Origin: Setophaga petechia
Taxonomy: Eukaryota; Chordata; Aves; Passeriformes; Parulidae
DNA: 64,000 bases
Assembly: GCA_024362935.1 (NCBI GenBank)
Contig: JANCRA010000030.1
Location: forward strand, 7,918,096 to 7,982,095
Direction of reading: 5' to 3'
Every line of letters begins with the position of its first letter. Position 1 is the stretch's first letter. This document shows, one piece after another, positions 1 to 11,670 of the stretch. The notes beneath the pieces are model-generated. The model did not search any database, was not told the origin of the DNA, and saw only the letters and a list, made by a program, of their open reading frames with translations. The position numbers and the translations under genes were made by a program.

Positions 1-28
1 GATGGGCAAAGCTTTACAAGGGCCCTGC

Positions 29-353
29 TGTGGACAGTTTTTTACTGAGACACAGTCCATGGGAAAAGTAACATGAGAAAGTATCTGAGAAAGGAACAGC
101 TGGCTAATTCAAGGACATGGTTTCTTTGAGCAAGAAGTTGTTTGGTAAATTATGTGATAACAGGAGGTAAAAAAGAAGCCACAAACATCTTGAGAAAAGG
201 TGGGATTGACTTTTTATAGCTGACCAACAGTGAGCTATAATTTTGCAATATGCATGAACCTTATTATTGTGATTATAAAAATGTTCCTGTTAATCAATAA
301 AGCTGAGATTTGTCTGCATTAGAGGATGAGCCAGTCTCCCGTCTACCTCGTCA
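29..353 (+). mobile_element. Solo LTR of an endogenous retrovirus, copy 1
   Basis: The 325-bp element starts TGTGGACAG and ends CGTCA, the TG...CA termini of a retroviral LTR. It is bounded by CCCTGC (23-28) and CCCTGT (354-359), a 6-bp target-site duplication with one mismatch. A TATA-like box lies at 274-281 and an AATAAA at 296-301, so the LTR reads on the + strand. No internal retroviral sequence adjoins it, so it is a solo LTR left by recombination. A sister copy at 54916-55242 aligns along its whole length. The 6-bp duplication fits class II (ERVK-like, alpha/beta) elements; the class is inferred. Confidence 0.85.
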
Positions 354-690
354 CCCTGTGTGGGCTTTGGGACTTGGGGTTTGTCCCCCAGATTGGTTTT
401 GTGCAGGTCCTGTGTGTGCTCAGCCTCCAGGATAGAGCAGGAATTGAGGACCAGCCTCAGCAGGGAGGCACAGGGAGGGTGAGCAGCACAGCCAAGCATC
501 TTTTCCCTCCTGGAATTCCCATTTCCCACCTCCCCAAGCCCCCAGTTTGGAGCAAGGAGTTCATCTCCTCTCCTCTCCTTTCCTCCCCACCTTTGGATCT
601 GGTCAGGTTCATTAAATTTCTTATTCTTCCTGTGTTTGGAGAGGGGACACTGCTGAGAAATCCCATGGAGAGATCCCAAGCTGGGCCACC
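354..690. other. Single-copy intergenic stretch
   Basis: Short pyrimidine-rich runs (around 565-595) but no gene, repeat or RNA that I can support. Confidence 0.5.
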
Positions 691-1469
691 AGGATGGAGC
701 CATCCCTGATGGTTTTGGGATGGGGCCTGATGGTTTGGGATGGGGATAGAGCCATCCCTGATGGTTTGGGATGGGATGGAGCCATCCCTGATGGTTTGGG
801 ATGGGGATGGAGCCATCCCTGATGGTTTGGGATGGGGATGGAGCCATCCCTGATGGTTTTGGGATGGGGATGGGGATTGAGACCCATCTCTGATGGGTTT
901 GGGATGGGGATGGAGCCATCCCTGATGGTTTGGGATGGGATGGAGCCATCCCTGATGGTTTGGGATGGGATGGAGCCATCCCTGATGGTTTTGGGGATGG
1001 GGATGGAGCCATCCCTGATGGGTTTGGATGGGATGGAGCCATCCCTGATGGGTTTGGGATGGGGATGGAGCCATCCCTGATGGTTTTGGGATGGGATGGG
1101 GATTGAAAACCATCCCTGATAGTTTTTGATGGGGATGGAGCCATCCCTGATGGTTTTGGGATGGGGATGGAGCCATTCCTGACGGATTTGGATGGGATGG
1201 AGCCATCCCTGATGGTTTTGGGATGGGGATGGAGCCATCCTTGATGGTTTTGGGATGGGAAGGGATGAGGATTGAGAGCCATTCCTGATGGTTTTTGATT
1301 GGGATGGAGCCATCCCTGATGGTTTTGAGGATGGGATGGGGATTGAGACCCATCTCTGATGGGTTTGGGATGGGATGGAGCCATCCCTGATGGGTTTGGG
1401 ATGGGATGGAGCCATCCCTGATGGTTTTGGGGATGGGATGGAGCCATCCCTGATGGTTTTGGGATGGGG
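691..1469. repeat. Minisatellite, unit about 31-33 bp (GATGGAGCCATCCCTGATGG core)
   Basis: About two dozen imperfect head-to-tail units built on GGATGGAGCCATCC, CTGATGGTTT and GGGATGG. The first block is nearly palindromic (GGATGG-AG-CCATCC), so each unit can form a small hairpin. The array ends into a 30-bp flank (1470-1500, beginning GTTCCCAACCAGGCAACAG). The same core and nearly the same flank recur at 61047-61572. Open frames on the minus strand (repeats of IRDGSIP or HQGWLHP) are products of the repeat, not genes. Confidence 0.95.
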
Positions 1470-1500
1470 TGTTCCCAACCAGGCAACAGAGGCAAGATCC

Positions 1501-2705
1501 ATTCCAAGATGTTTTCAGCCCTGCCCCAGCCTCAGTTCTGGGGAATAACCTCTAGAACAAAGCTCCAGGTGGGAAAGGAAAAGAATTTTCAACCATTCTG
1601 CTGGCACAGGATTAGTTAGTGCAAGGCTAAATCCCACTAATTTAAAAGCCTGGAGTGCAGGGTGATAAATGGCCCAGCTTCCTGTATTGTTTGATAATGA
1701 ATTGTTTGAATCCTGTTGTATTAAGGGGTGGAAAAACCAGCAAGATAGAAGAGGAATGCTCTTTTCCTTCTGTGCACACTGAACTCCATTTGTTGGGAAA
1801 GGATTTATGGTTTTCATCATAATTTAATTCTAAAACATATCACTTAATTAAAGGGATTTATTAAAATCCTCTGGCAGTGCCTTTTTACGATTAGCCCAGG
1901 ACTCAGACCCTGAATGTCAGGGAGAAAATTCATCAATTGATTTGTTGAACTGCACAGGTCTCACCTCCCCCTCTCCCTGCTCTGCCTGAGTCAGGGTGGA
2001 AGAAAGAAATCCATAGTCAAAAGCATAAAAATCTCCAGGATGGATTGGTTTGCTGATTCCATCCGTTTCTCCCTCCCCCTCTCCCTGGGCCTGGCTCCTC
2101 CAGGCTCTGTTAATGAGCAGATTAATATTGATGCTGGAGCTGGAGCTGTCACTCTGGCTGCCAGAGCCCTCCAGGAGCTGGGATGTTCCCTGATGTTCCC
2201 CTCACAGCCTCAGCTTTTGGCCCACGGGACCCCTTTCTCCTGGGGAGCTGAATTTCCCTGATTTTTCAGCTCCCAGGAACTGGGAAGAGGCTCCAAGGAA
2301 TGATCCCAGCTGGATTCCTGCTGGATTTCAGATTCCTGAGGTGCAAGGGTTCCTTCCCTGCTTTCAGTGGGACCTTGGGCTCTGTATCAATGAATCTGAA
2401 TTATCCTGCAGAAGCTTTCTGACATTCCCCTGTGAAAAGCCCCAAAATCATGGAGCTTCTGGGGTTTTGTGGGGTGAGGGCTCTGCTTGCTGCTGGTGCA
2501 GCTGAAGGAAAAGGCTTGGAAATGTTTCTGAACTGCCTAAAGGTCCAGAGTGTGAACACTCTGTGGGCTGGGAAGAACAGGGGAGCTGGATCCAGCCCTG
2601 CTGGGTGTGAGGCTGCAGTCCCTGCTCTGGGGATGCTCTGAGCCCTTCTGGGGGTGCCCTGTCCCTGCCAGAGCCCCTCCAGCCCCGGGGGAGGCTCAGC
2701 TTTGT
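1501..2705. other. Single-copy intergenic stretch
   Basis: AT-richer around 1800-1880 and otherwise mixed. No ORF with recognisable protein character, no repeat and no RNA gene seen. Confidence 0.5.
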
Positions 2706-3369
2706 CAAACCCTTCATCCCCACACTCCTGCATTGCTTTTCCTTTACAAAACCTCATCCCCACATTCCTCCATCCCTTTTCCTTTACAAAACCTTATCCC
2801 TGTGCTCCTCCATCCTTTTAGCTTTATAAAACCTCATCCCCACATTCCTGCATCCCTTTTCCTTCATCAAACCTCATCCCCACATGGCTCCATCCCTTTT
2901 CCTTTACAAAGCCTCATCCCCACACTCCTGCATCCCTTTTCCTTTATCAAACCTCATCCCCGTGCTCCTCCATCCTTTTAGCTTTATAAAACCTCACCCC
3001 CACATTCCTCCATCCCTTTTCCTTTATAAAACCTCATCCCCACATTCCTCTGTCCTTTTCCTCTACAAAACCTCATCCCCAAGTTCCTCCATCCCTTTTC
3101 CTTTATCAAACCTTATCCCTGTGCTCCTCTATCCTTTTAGCTTTATAAACCCTCATCCCCACATTCCTCCATCCCTTTTCCCTTATAAAACCTCATCCCC
3201 ACATTCCTCCATCCCTTTTCCCTTATAAAACCTCATCCCCACATTCCTCCATCCCTTTTCCTTTATAAATCCTCATCCCCACATTCCTCCATCCCTTTTC
3301 CTTTATAAATCCTCATCCCCACATTCCTCCATCCCTTTTCCTTTATTAAACCTCATCCCCACACTCCCC
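2706..3369. repeat. Minisatellite, unit about 42 bp
   Basis: Roughly 15-16 units of CCTCATCCCCACATTCCTCC followed by ATCCCTTTTCCTTTATAAAA, with variants such as CTGTGCTCCTCC and CTTTTAGC that recur every third or fourth unit. That suggests higher-order copying. The + strand is almost free of G inside the array. Confidence 0.93.
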
Positions 3370-3867
3370 ATCCTCTCCCCTGTTTGTCTCTCCTGCTCTG
3401 CCTTCCCCAGAGCAGAGCCTGGTCCCAAATTCAGGGCAGGTCCCAAAATCCATCACTGGCAGCAGGGAAATGTTGGAGTTTTCACAACTCCCTGCACGTG
3501 TCCTTGGGCACACTCCTGCTGTTCCAGGGGCTGGGATGTGGATCCATGATCTGCCCAGAGCTGCCTTCAGAGCCCTCCTGCTGCTCTCACCCCTCCCAAC
3601 AATCCATAATTTAAGGAATTCAATCTGAAGTGTGTGTCTGTGACCGTCCTGATTCGCAGGGGCTTTGCAGGAATAAATAGAAACTTCTGCTTCAGGCTTG
3701 TGGGTACTGTGGCCTTCATCCCAACCTTCCCTGACAGCTCTTATCAATTATTTGAGCCTGCACCAGGCAGGAAAAGCTCTGTGCCCTGATGCCAGGTGTG
3801 CCTGGTGCCCAGCCTGAGGGCTCAGAGCCAAACCCTGTGCCAGCTTTACTGGTGACAAGCAAGAATC
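3370..3867. other. Single-copy intergenic stretch
   Basis: No repeat or gene recognised between the two flanking arrays. Confidence 0.45.
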
Positions 3868-4430
3868 TGTGTGTGCCCAGCAGAATTTTCTCTCCTTTGT
3901 GTGCCCAGCAGAATTTTCTCTCCATTCTTGCCCAGAAGAATTTTCTCTCCTTCTTGCTCAGCAGAATCTTCTCTCCTTTGTGTGTCCAGCAGAATTTTCT
4001 CTCCTTTGTGTGCCCAGCAGAATTTTCTCTTCATTCTTGCCCTGCAGAATTTTCTCTCCTTCTTGCCCAGGAAATTCTTCTCTCCTTTGTGTGCCCAGCA
4101 GAATTTTCTCTCCATTCTTGCTCAGCAGAATTTTCTCTCCTTTCTGTTTCCAGCAGAATTTTCTCTCCATTCCTGCCCAGCAGAATCTTCTCTCCATTCT
4201 TGCTCAGCAGAATTTTCTCTCTTTCTCGCCCAGCAGAATCTTCTCTCCTTCTTGCCCAGCAGAATCTTCTCTCTTTTCTTGCCCAGCAGAATTTTCTCTC
4301 CATTCTTCACCAGCAGAATCTTCTCTCCATTCTTGCCCTGCAGAATTTTCTCTCCTTCTTGCCCAGCAGAATTTTCTCTCCATTCTTGCCCTGCAGAATT
4401 TCCTCTCTCCTTTGTGAGCAGAATTTCTTG
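3868..4430. repeat. Minisatellite, unit about 27-29 bp (CAGCAGAATTTTCTCTCC)
   Basis: About 20 units alternating CCCAGCAGAATTTTCTCTCC with either TTTGTGTG or ATTCTTG. Open frames in all three + frames, with an FSPF/RIFS pattern, follow from the near absence of stop codons in the unit and are not genes. Confidence 0.93.
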
Positions 4431-5402
4431 CCAAGCCCCACTCCAGGCCTGTTCCCTGTCACCACAGCTGTGCCTCATTGCTGGTGGCAGGATAATGGCA
4501 GTGAGGGGACATGGGAGGAGAGCTCTGTGTCTCCTGTGGGCTCAGGGAACACAAGATGCTTTTCCCTCTCCCTGTTTAACCTCCTGCTGCTTTTGGCTCT
4601 GCCTGTTGTGCACAGGGAATGCAGCTGTGGGAGGAGAGAACAGGGGGAGGCTGCTGGATCCTTGGGCACTAATATCTTATTTATTTCATGATTTAAAAGG
4701 TGTGTTGGCTCTGTGGTGGGTCTGGACACATGTGGGGTGGTGAGGGCTGGAGAGGAGAAAAAACTGCATTTTCTGGTTGGGTTTTAGAAACGCTGTTCAA
4801 ATGGTGAAAGGGGAATGCTCAGAACAAAAACAAAGCTGGAAATACAAACTTCTGGTTCTGCAGCATTGCTGCAAAGCCCAGCTCAAATTGAGAGGGAATT
4901 AAGCCAAATTTATGATTTTTGGGAGCCTCTGCTCAGCCCAACTGAGCTGAGCTGCAGCTCCCCTTCCCCAGCTTGACACCTCAGCCAAAGGCCTCAAGAG
5001 AAGCCATGGAAAAAAAAATCCATTTCTGTTATTTATGATGAGCTGGAGGGATTTGATAGCCAGGCTGTGAGACTCAGCTTCCCCTCTATCTCTGCAGATT
5101 GTCCTCCAGGGCAGGGCTGGGAGCAGCACAGAGCTTTTATGGCTGCCTGGCTGAATGTACCTGTTCAGGAGATGAATCAAGGCCACTTTTCTCCACTGCT
5201 GTCAGCCAGGCTCCTTTTACCAGCCAGTTTTTGCCCATTTTGTTCTGACACTTAATAAGAACTTCAGCAGACAGAAACCTTGTAGTGCATTTGCTGAAAT
5301 AAGCTCCTGCTCAGTAAAGCCTGGTGTTAAGGAAGCACTTAAACCAAGACAGATGTTTAGGTGAATTTTGGAGCAAAATGCTCCAAAGATCCCCAGCCAA
5401 GC
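4431..5402. other. Single-copy intergenic stretch
   Basis: No gene, transposon or tandem repeat seen. The short frames here have no family character that I can recognise. Confidence 0.5.
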
Positions 5403-5403
5403 T

Positions 5404-5717
5404 GTGTCTCACAATAAAGCACTGAAATTCCCTGCTCTGGAGAGGTGTCTCACAATAAAGCACTGAAATTCTCCTCAGGAATACTCTGAATTACAGGGAA
5501 AACTTGTAATTGTGGGGAAAAAAATCAAATAAAGCACTGAAATTCCCTGTTTGGAGAGGTGTCTCACAATAAAGCACTGAAATTCCCTGTTTGGAGAGGT
5601 GTCTCACAATAAAGCACTGAAATTCTCCTCAGGAATACTCTGAATTACAGGGAAAACTTGTAATTGTGGGGAAAAAAATCAAATAAAGCACTGAAATTCC
5701 CTGCTCTGGAGAGGTGC
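5404..5717. repeat. Composite minisatellite (CACAATAAAGCACTGAAATT)
   Basis: Five to six copies of a unit containing GTGTCTCACAATAAAGCACTG and AAATTCCCTG. Two copies of a second motif (GGAATACTCTGAATTACAGG and GTAATTGTGGGGAAAAAAATC) are interleaved. The second motif is the core of the larger array at 7540-8409, so the two arrays share an ancestor or have exchanged units. AATAAA hexamers recur in every unit. Confidence 0.9.
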
Positions 5718-6157
5718 TTACAGCTCAGTTTATGGAATTCACTTTCCCTGCAGTTGTGCCATAAAATGTTCCCCCCACTGTTAATGTGCTCCACAATTTA
5801 CCCACCTGAAAGGCTCATTTTGGGGGATGAAACAGCAAATTTTGTTCTCACTGCTTGTTTTGTGCTTTTTTTTTGGTGTCCTTGCAGCATCCTTTGACCT
5901 CTCATTGGTCACAGCCAGGTCCTGCTTCGGGGGGAAATGGGGACAGCAGAGCTGAGGGGCTCTGTGCATTCCCTGCTCTGGGATTTGCTCCCAGCAGAGA
6001 TGGATGGAGGGAAAATGCTGGGAAAAAGGGCAGCAGGAGCATTTTCCTTCCCTCAGTGCCTCGTTGTGCTGCTCCTTTACCTGTGGTTTACCTGGGGAAG
6101 GTGTGAGCTGCACCCCAGCGTGCCACAGCGAGGGAGGAGCTGCTGTGGAGGAGCCCT
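5718..6157. other. Single-copy intergenic stretch
   Basis: No supported feature. A TTTTTTTTGG run precedes a CTTGCAG at about 5880, but no convincing exon follows. Confidence 0.4.
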
Positions 6158-7070
6158 GACACTTCATGGCTACCTATTGTATAAATTTCCTATATTGTAT
6201 AATTTATATAAATATAAATTTCCTATATTTCCTGTATTGTATAAACTACCTATTGTATAAATATTGTATAAAGGATTTCATGAACTATGGCTTCAAATTA
6301 GTGTGCTTTCTAATTCTTCCCTCAGTTTTTGCTTCCTGCAAGGACTCAAACCCCATTTGTTCCACTGAGCTCCCTCTGACCTCCCTGCAGGAATCCAATC
6401 CCTCCCCATCCCTGCCAATTTCTCCTCCTCGTTTTGAGGCTGCCACTTGCAAATCCCTGCACTGACACCCAAGCCCTGATTCTGCTGAGGATTTGTTTAA
6501 AGCAGGCTGGAGTGAGGCAGACAAATGTTTCATTTTCCAGCTGCACGTTTGGGTTTTGGTGTTTGGAGTCAGCTGAGGCCTGCAGAGGGACAGGGACGTT
6601 CTGCTGTTTGATGAGCAGTGTGAGGGCAGGGGGACACTCCAGGCTGGGTGGTGTCTGCTGAACTGCCTTTTGCTGGCAATCAGTGATTGCCTGTGCCATC
6701 AGCTGTAAGGAATTTCTCTGGTTTCCAGATTTGCTTTTTAGCTCCATTTCTCCCAACCATGCAAGCACATGGAGAGCTGGCCTGCTTCAGAGGACTGCTC
6801 CCTGACACTTCATGACTACCTATTGTATAAATGAAAGGATTTCATGAACTATGACTTTAAATTAGTGTGTTTTCTAATTCTTCCCTCAGTTTTTGCTTCC
6901 TGCAAGGACCCAAACCCCACAGCAAACCCCATTTGTTCCACTGAGCTCCCTCTGGCCTCCCTGCAGGAATCCAATCCCTCCCCATCCCTGCCAATTTCTC
7001 CTCCTCGTTTTGAGGCTGCCACTTGCAAATCCCTGCACTGACACCCAAGCCCTGCTTCTGCTGAGGTTTT
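6158..7070 (+). repeat. Left arm of a large inverted duplication: about 1.4 copies of a 645-bp unit
   Basis: TGACACTTCATGGCTACC opens the unit at 6158 and again, with one change, at about 6803. Shared blocks include GGATTTCATGAACTATG, TTTTTGCTTCCTGCAAGGA and CCCTGCAGGAATCCAATCCC. The whole structure appears as its reverse complement at 14205-15060. A TATTGTATAAAT-rich insert (6175-6275) is specific to the first copy. No terminal motifs or coding capacity identify it as a known transposon. Confidence 0.85.
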
Positions 7071-7368
7071 TGTTTTGGGAGTCCTGCACAGCCTAAAGGA
7101 GATTTAGGGCCTGGAGCATCTCTGGCAAGGAAAGGCTGAGGGATCTGGGGCTGTTCAGACCCCATCCCTGCCTGCAGAGCTCTCTGGGTTTAATTGAGCT
7201 CAAACTCTCATTGATTCCCTTTTTTCTTTTTTTTTTTTTTCCTTTTGTAGCTCATTACCCGGCAAGTCATTTTAATTAACACCATCTAATATGGGTTGAG
7301 ATGTATTTTGCAAATGTCAGCACTCCTTTTTTTTTTTTTAATTTTTTTTTTCCCCCCTTTCCCTGCAG

Positions 7369-7543
7369 GCTGAATGCAGAAAGTTCCCAGTTCCACAGTG
7401 AAATGATTCCAGTTGATTTAGCAGTGCTAAAGCAAGTCGTTAGCAAAGTGCTTTATGAAGCCATAAATGTCCTTCCCGAGTCCTTTATGGGCTTCTTGGG
7501 GAAAATCTCTTTGCCACTGAGGGTTTTCCATGGGCACTGCTGA
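7369..7543 (+). other. Exon-like open block after a strong acceptor (unproven)
   Basis: A long T/C tract ending CCCTGCAG at 7361-7368 is followed by an open frame to TGA at 7541-7543. The predicted peptide is not low-complexity, with mixed residues such as MIPVDLAVLKQVV. I do not recognise the protein, and no good GT donor follows. It may be a terminal exon of a non-coding transcript, a conserved non-coding element or chance. Confidence 0.15.
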
Positions 7544-8409
7544 ATTACAGGGAAAACTTGTAACTGTGGGGAAAAAAATCAAATTTTTTCCTCCCCCATT
7601 CCTGGTGCTGTAATTCTCCTCAGGAATATTCTGAATCTCCTCTGAATACCCTGAATTACAGGGAAAACTTGTAATTGTGGGGAAAAAAATCAAATTTTTT
7701 CCTCCCCCATTACTGGTGCTGTAATTTTCCTCAGGAATACTCTGAATTACAGGGAAAACTTGTAATTGTGGGGAAAAAATCAAATTTTTTCCTCCCCCAT
7801 TCCTGGTGCTGTGCTTCTCCTCAGGAATACTCTGAATTACAGGGAAAACTTGTAATTGTGGGGAAAAAAAATCAAATTTTTTCCTCCCCCATTCCTGGTG
7901 CTGTGCTTCTCCTCAGGAATACTCTGAATTACAGGGAAAACTTGTAATTGTGGGGGAAAAAATCAAATTTTTTCCTCCCCCATTCCTGGTGCTGTAATTC
8001 CCCTCAGGAATATTCTGAATTACAGGGAAAACTTGTAATTGTGGGGAAAAAATCAAATTTTTTCCTCCCCCATTCCTGGTGCTGTGCTTCTCCTCAGGAA
8101 TACTCTGAATTACAGGGAAAACTTGTAATTGTGGGGAAAAAAATCAAATTTTTTCCTCCCTCATTCCTGGTGCTGTAATTCCCCTCAGGAATATTCTGAA
8201 TCTCCTCTGAGTACCCTGAATTACAGGGAAAACTTGTAATTGTGGGGAAAAAATCAAATTTTTTCCTCCCCCATTCCTGGTGCTGTGCTTCTCCTCAGGA
8301 ATACTCTGAATCTCCTCTGAATATAATGTAATTCTGAATGTAATTCTCCTCAGGAATATTCTGAATTACAGGGAAAACTTGTAATTGTGGGGGAAAAAAA
8401 TCAAATTTT
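7540..8409. repeat. Minisatellite, unit about 92 bp, nine copies
   Basis: Nine copies of CTGAATTACAGGGAAAACTT, then GTAATTGTGGGGAAAAAA, then TCAAATTTTTTCCTCCCCCA, then a CTGGTGCTGT and CCTCAGGAATA segment. Two units carry an extra block with CTCCTCTGAATACCC. The longest unbroken + frames simply read through the repeat. Confidence 0.94.
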
Positions 8410-8844
8410 ACAAATTTTCCTTGGGTTCCTTTCCCTTTCCTTTTTTCCCTTTGTTTCTGAGCCATCAGCTGTGGCACTGCTCGTGTTTTTCCACTCTAAA
8501 GCCCAACATGAAAAGGTTTTTTTTTCCCCTTGAAGTGAAACGTGTGATTCCCAGGTAACAGCCCAGCCTTGGAGCTGTGGGTTAAAGAAAAACACTGAAT
8601 CCCTCATAAATCACAATAAAAACCCTGCCAGGGATCAAAGCAGCTTGGGCAGATTATTTAACCTTGAAGGAAGGGAAGCTCAGGAGAGGAATTGAGGAAA
8701 ATTCCAGGTGGGAATGACTGGCTGGAGATGGGATTGATTCCATGGGCCCAGGGCATGGAATAAAATTCCTTTTCCTCCTGTATTTTAAGGTTGGGATGGT
8801 TTTTTTGCTCTGTGTATGTGAGATGAGGGGTAACACCAGACTTA
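8410..8844. other. Single-copy intergenic stretch
   Basis: Nothing recognised apart from short T runs. Confidence 0.45.
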
Positions 8845-8922
8845 CTACTAACAATAATAAATATAGTAATAATAATAGTAATAATAGTGATGATGATGAT
8901 GATAATATTAATAATAATAGTG
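8845..8922. repeat. AAT/GAT trinucleotide microsatellite
   Basis: Interrupted (AAT)n and (AGT) units with a (GAT)5 core near 8888-8903. Confidence 0.9.
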
Positions 8923-8940
8923 GCAGTACTAAATGATTGT

Positions 8941-9113
8941 TAAAATAAAATAAAATAAAATAAATAAAATAAAAAAATTAAATTAAATAAAATAAATAAA
9001 ATAAAATAAATAAATAAAATAAATAAAATAAATTAAAATAATATAAAATAAAATAAATAAAATAAAATAAAATAAAATAAAATAAAATAAAATAAAATAA
9101 AATAAAATAAAAT
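8941..9113. repeat. (AAAAT)n pentanucleotide microsatellite
   Basis: About 170 bp of AAAAT units with AAAT interruptions in the first half and a purer second half. The reverse-complement motif builds the 550-bp array at 24061-24612. Confidence 0.95.
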
Positions 9114-9614
9114 AGGACTGGCAGTTCCCCCAAGCAAAATGGAGTCCAGACCCCTGGTTGAAAAATTCAGGAGTCCCCAAGTGGGAAAACTCCTCCTGGC
9201 AAAGCCTGATGTCTCTGGGTCACCTTTTGCACACCTTCAGCCTCAGAATTTTTGGGTTTTTGCTGTAAAAACCCAAAGAATTCAAAAGAAGGGCCAATCC
9301 CCAAGGCCTGGGCTTGATTTAATACTCATGGCTGCAAATATCCAAACTCTGGCTGGGGCTGGTTTTAATTAAAATGACAAAATAGGGCAGGCTTGGGGAT
9401 GAATTACTGAAGGAAAATGTTATATTTCCCTCCAGCCTGTTTAATTAAAAAAAGCAATGCAGCAGGCCTGAAGGCCTTGCCCTGTGTGCCAAGGCAGGAA
9501 GGGCAGGGCAGGGCTGGCACAGTGTCACCCCCTGTCACCAAAGCCACTCTGCCAGCTCCAGAGCCCCTCCAGTGCCTCCACTTGGCTGCATTTGCAGTTC
9601 CTGCCCTGGCTGCC
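9114..9614. other. Single-copy intergenic stretch
   Basis: No gene or repeat that I can support. Confidence 0.45.
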
Positions 9615-9695
9615 CTTTCCTTTGGATAAATTTCCTTTGGATAAATTTCCTTTGGATAAATTCACACCTTCCTTTGGATAAATTCACACCTTCCC
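9615..9695. repeat. Short tandem repeat, CCTTTGGATAAATTT
   Basis: Three units of 15 bp with CCTTTGGATAAATTT, followed by two longer variants with CACACCTT. Confidence 0.9.
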
Positions 9696-9837
9696 CCAGG
9701 CTCAGCCGCCTGAGAGCTGCAGGAGGAGGAGGAAAAGCAGGGGGGGATTCCTCTGGGTGGCACCAGCTGGGCTGCCAGGGGTGGTGGCAGTGCCCTCACT
9801 GCCCTTATCACTGCCCTGGCTGTGTTATCTGAGATAG

Positions 9838-11670
9838 GACAGGCTGTCATTTTGGCAGGGAGGAGCTGGGGGTCTCCTGGATCTGGATTTGAAGGGGATG
9901 AGGGTTGTTGGACCAGCAGAAAACAGCTCTTAGAAGCAACAGGAGCATTGAAATGCAGGTTTTTCCTCCTGTTTGATTTATTTGCCTCGTGCATCACCTC
10001 CAAGCTGGCAGGAGCAGGTGCATTCCCAGCCCCAAACTCACTGGGGTTTCCCAGATGCTTTTTTATTTCCCTGCTTGGTGGCAGAGTCCTGTGGCTTCTC
10101 CCCAAGACAATTCTCTGACTCGTTTTTAGAGCAGAACAGTTTCTCTTGACCTGCAGCTCGAGATGTGCATTCAGCTGAACCCAGAGCACAAGCTGGAGCT
10201 CTCCAGACACACCAAATCCCCATTTTCACCTCTGAAGTGCCAGGATCAGCTCATTAAAGGCAGCACATCCCATCCCTGCTGCCTGGCCCTGGACAGGAGA
10301 AAGGACAGGCTGTCATTTTGGCAGGGAGGAGCTGGGGGTGTCCTGGATCAGGATTTGAAGGAGATGAGGGTTGTTGGACCAGCAGAAAACAGCTCTTAGA
10401 AGCAACAGGAGCATTGGAAAGCCTTTTTTCCCTCCTGTATGATTGATTTGCTTCGTGCATCACCTCCAGGCTGGCAGGAGTTTTTCCAGCCCCAAATTCA
10501 CTGGGGTTTTCCAGATGCTTTTTCATTTCCCTGCTTGGTGGCAGAGTCCTGTGGCTTCTCCCCAAGGCAATTCTCTGACTCCTTTTTAGAGCAGAACATT
10601 TTCTCTTGACCTGTAGCTTGAGCTGTGCATTCAGCTGAACCCAGAGCATGAGCTGGAGCTCCCCAGACACACCAAAACCCCATTTTCACCTCTGAAGTGC
10701 CAGGATCAGCTCATTACAGGCAGCACATCCCATCCCTGCTCCCTGGCCCTGGACAGGAGAAAGGACAGGCTGTCATTTTGGCAAGGAGGAGCTGGGGGTG
10801 TCCTGGATCTGGATTTGAAGGAGATGAGGGTTGTTGGAGCTGCAGAAAACAGCTCTTAGAAGCAACAGGAGCATTGAAATGCAATTTTCCCCCCCTCCTG
10901 TTTGATTAATTTGCCTCGTGCATCACCTCCAGGCTGGCAGGAGCATTCCCAGCCCCAAACTCACTGGGGTTTCCCAGATGCTTTTTCATTTCCCTGCTTG
11001 GTGGCAGAGTCCTGTGGCTTCTCCCCAAGGCAATTCTCTGACTCCTTTTTAGAGCAGAACAGTTTCTCTTGACCTGTAGCTTGAGCTGTGCATTCAGCTG
11101 AACCCCAGGGCATGAACTGGAGCTCTCCAGACACACCAAAACCCCATTTTCACCTCTGAAGTGCCAGGATCAGCTCATTACAGGCAGCACATCCCATCCC
11201 TGGCCCTGGACAAGAGAAAGGACAGGCTGTCATTTTGGCAGGGAGGAGCTGGGGGTCTCCTGGATCAGGATTTGAAGGAGATGAGGGTTGTTGGACCAGC
11301 AGAAAACAGCTCTTAGCAAGTAACAGGAGCATTGGAAAGCCTTTTTTCCCTCCTGTATGACTGATTTGCTTCGTGCATCACCTCCAGGCTGGCAGGAGTT
11401 TTTCCAGCCCCAAATTCACTGGGGTTTTCCAGATGCTTTTTTATTTCCCTGCTTGGTGGCAGAGTCCTGTGGCTTCTCCCCAAGGTAATTTTCTGAGTCC
11501 TTTTTAAAGCAGAACAGTTTCTCTTGACCTGCAGCTCGGGATGTGCATTCAGCTGAACCCAGAGCATGAGCTGGAGCTCTCCAGAGACACCAAAACCCCA
11601 TTTTCACCTGTGAAGTGCCAGGATCAGCTCATTACAGGCAGCACATCCCATCCCTGCTGCCTGGCCCTGG
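9838..11670. repeat. Macro-tandem array: four copies of a 450-466 bp unit
   Basis: Units begin with GACAGGCTGTCATTTTGGCA at 9838, 10304, 10764 and 11221, giving lengths of about 466, 460, 457 and 450. Landmarks in each copy are AGCAGAAAACAGCTCTTAG, TTTCCCTGCTTGGTGGCAGA and TGCATTCAGCTGAACCC. The minus-strand frames of 60-180 aa that repeat in each copy contain frame-shifting differences between copies, so coding is unlikely. Confidence 0.93.
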
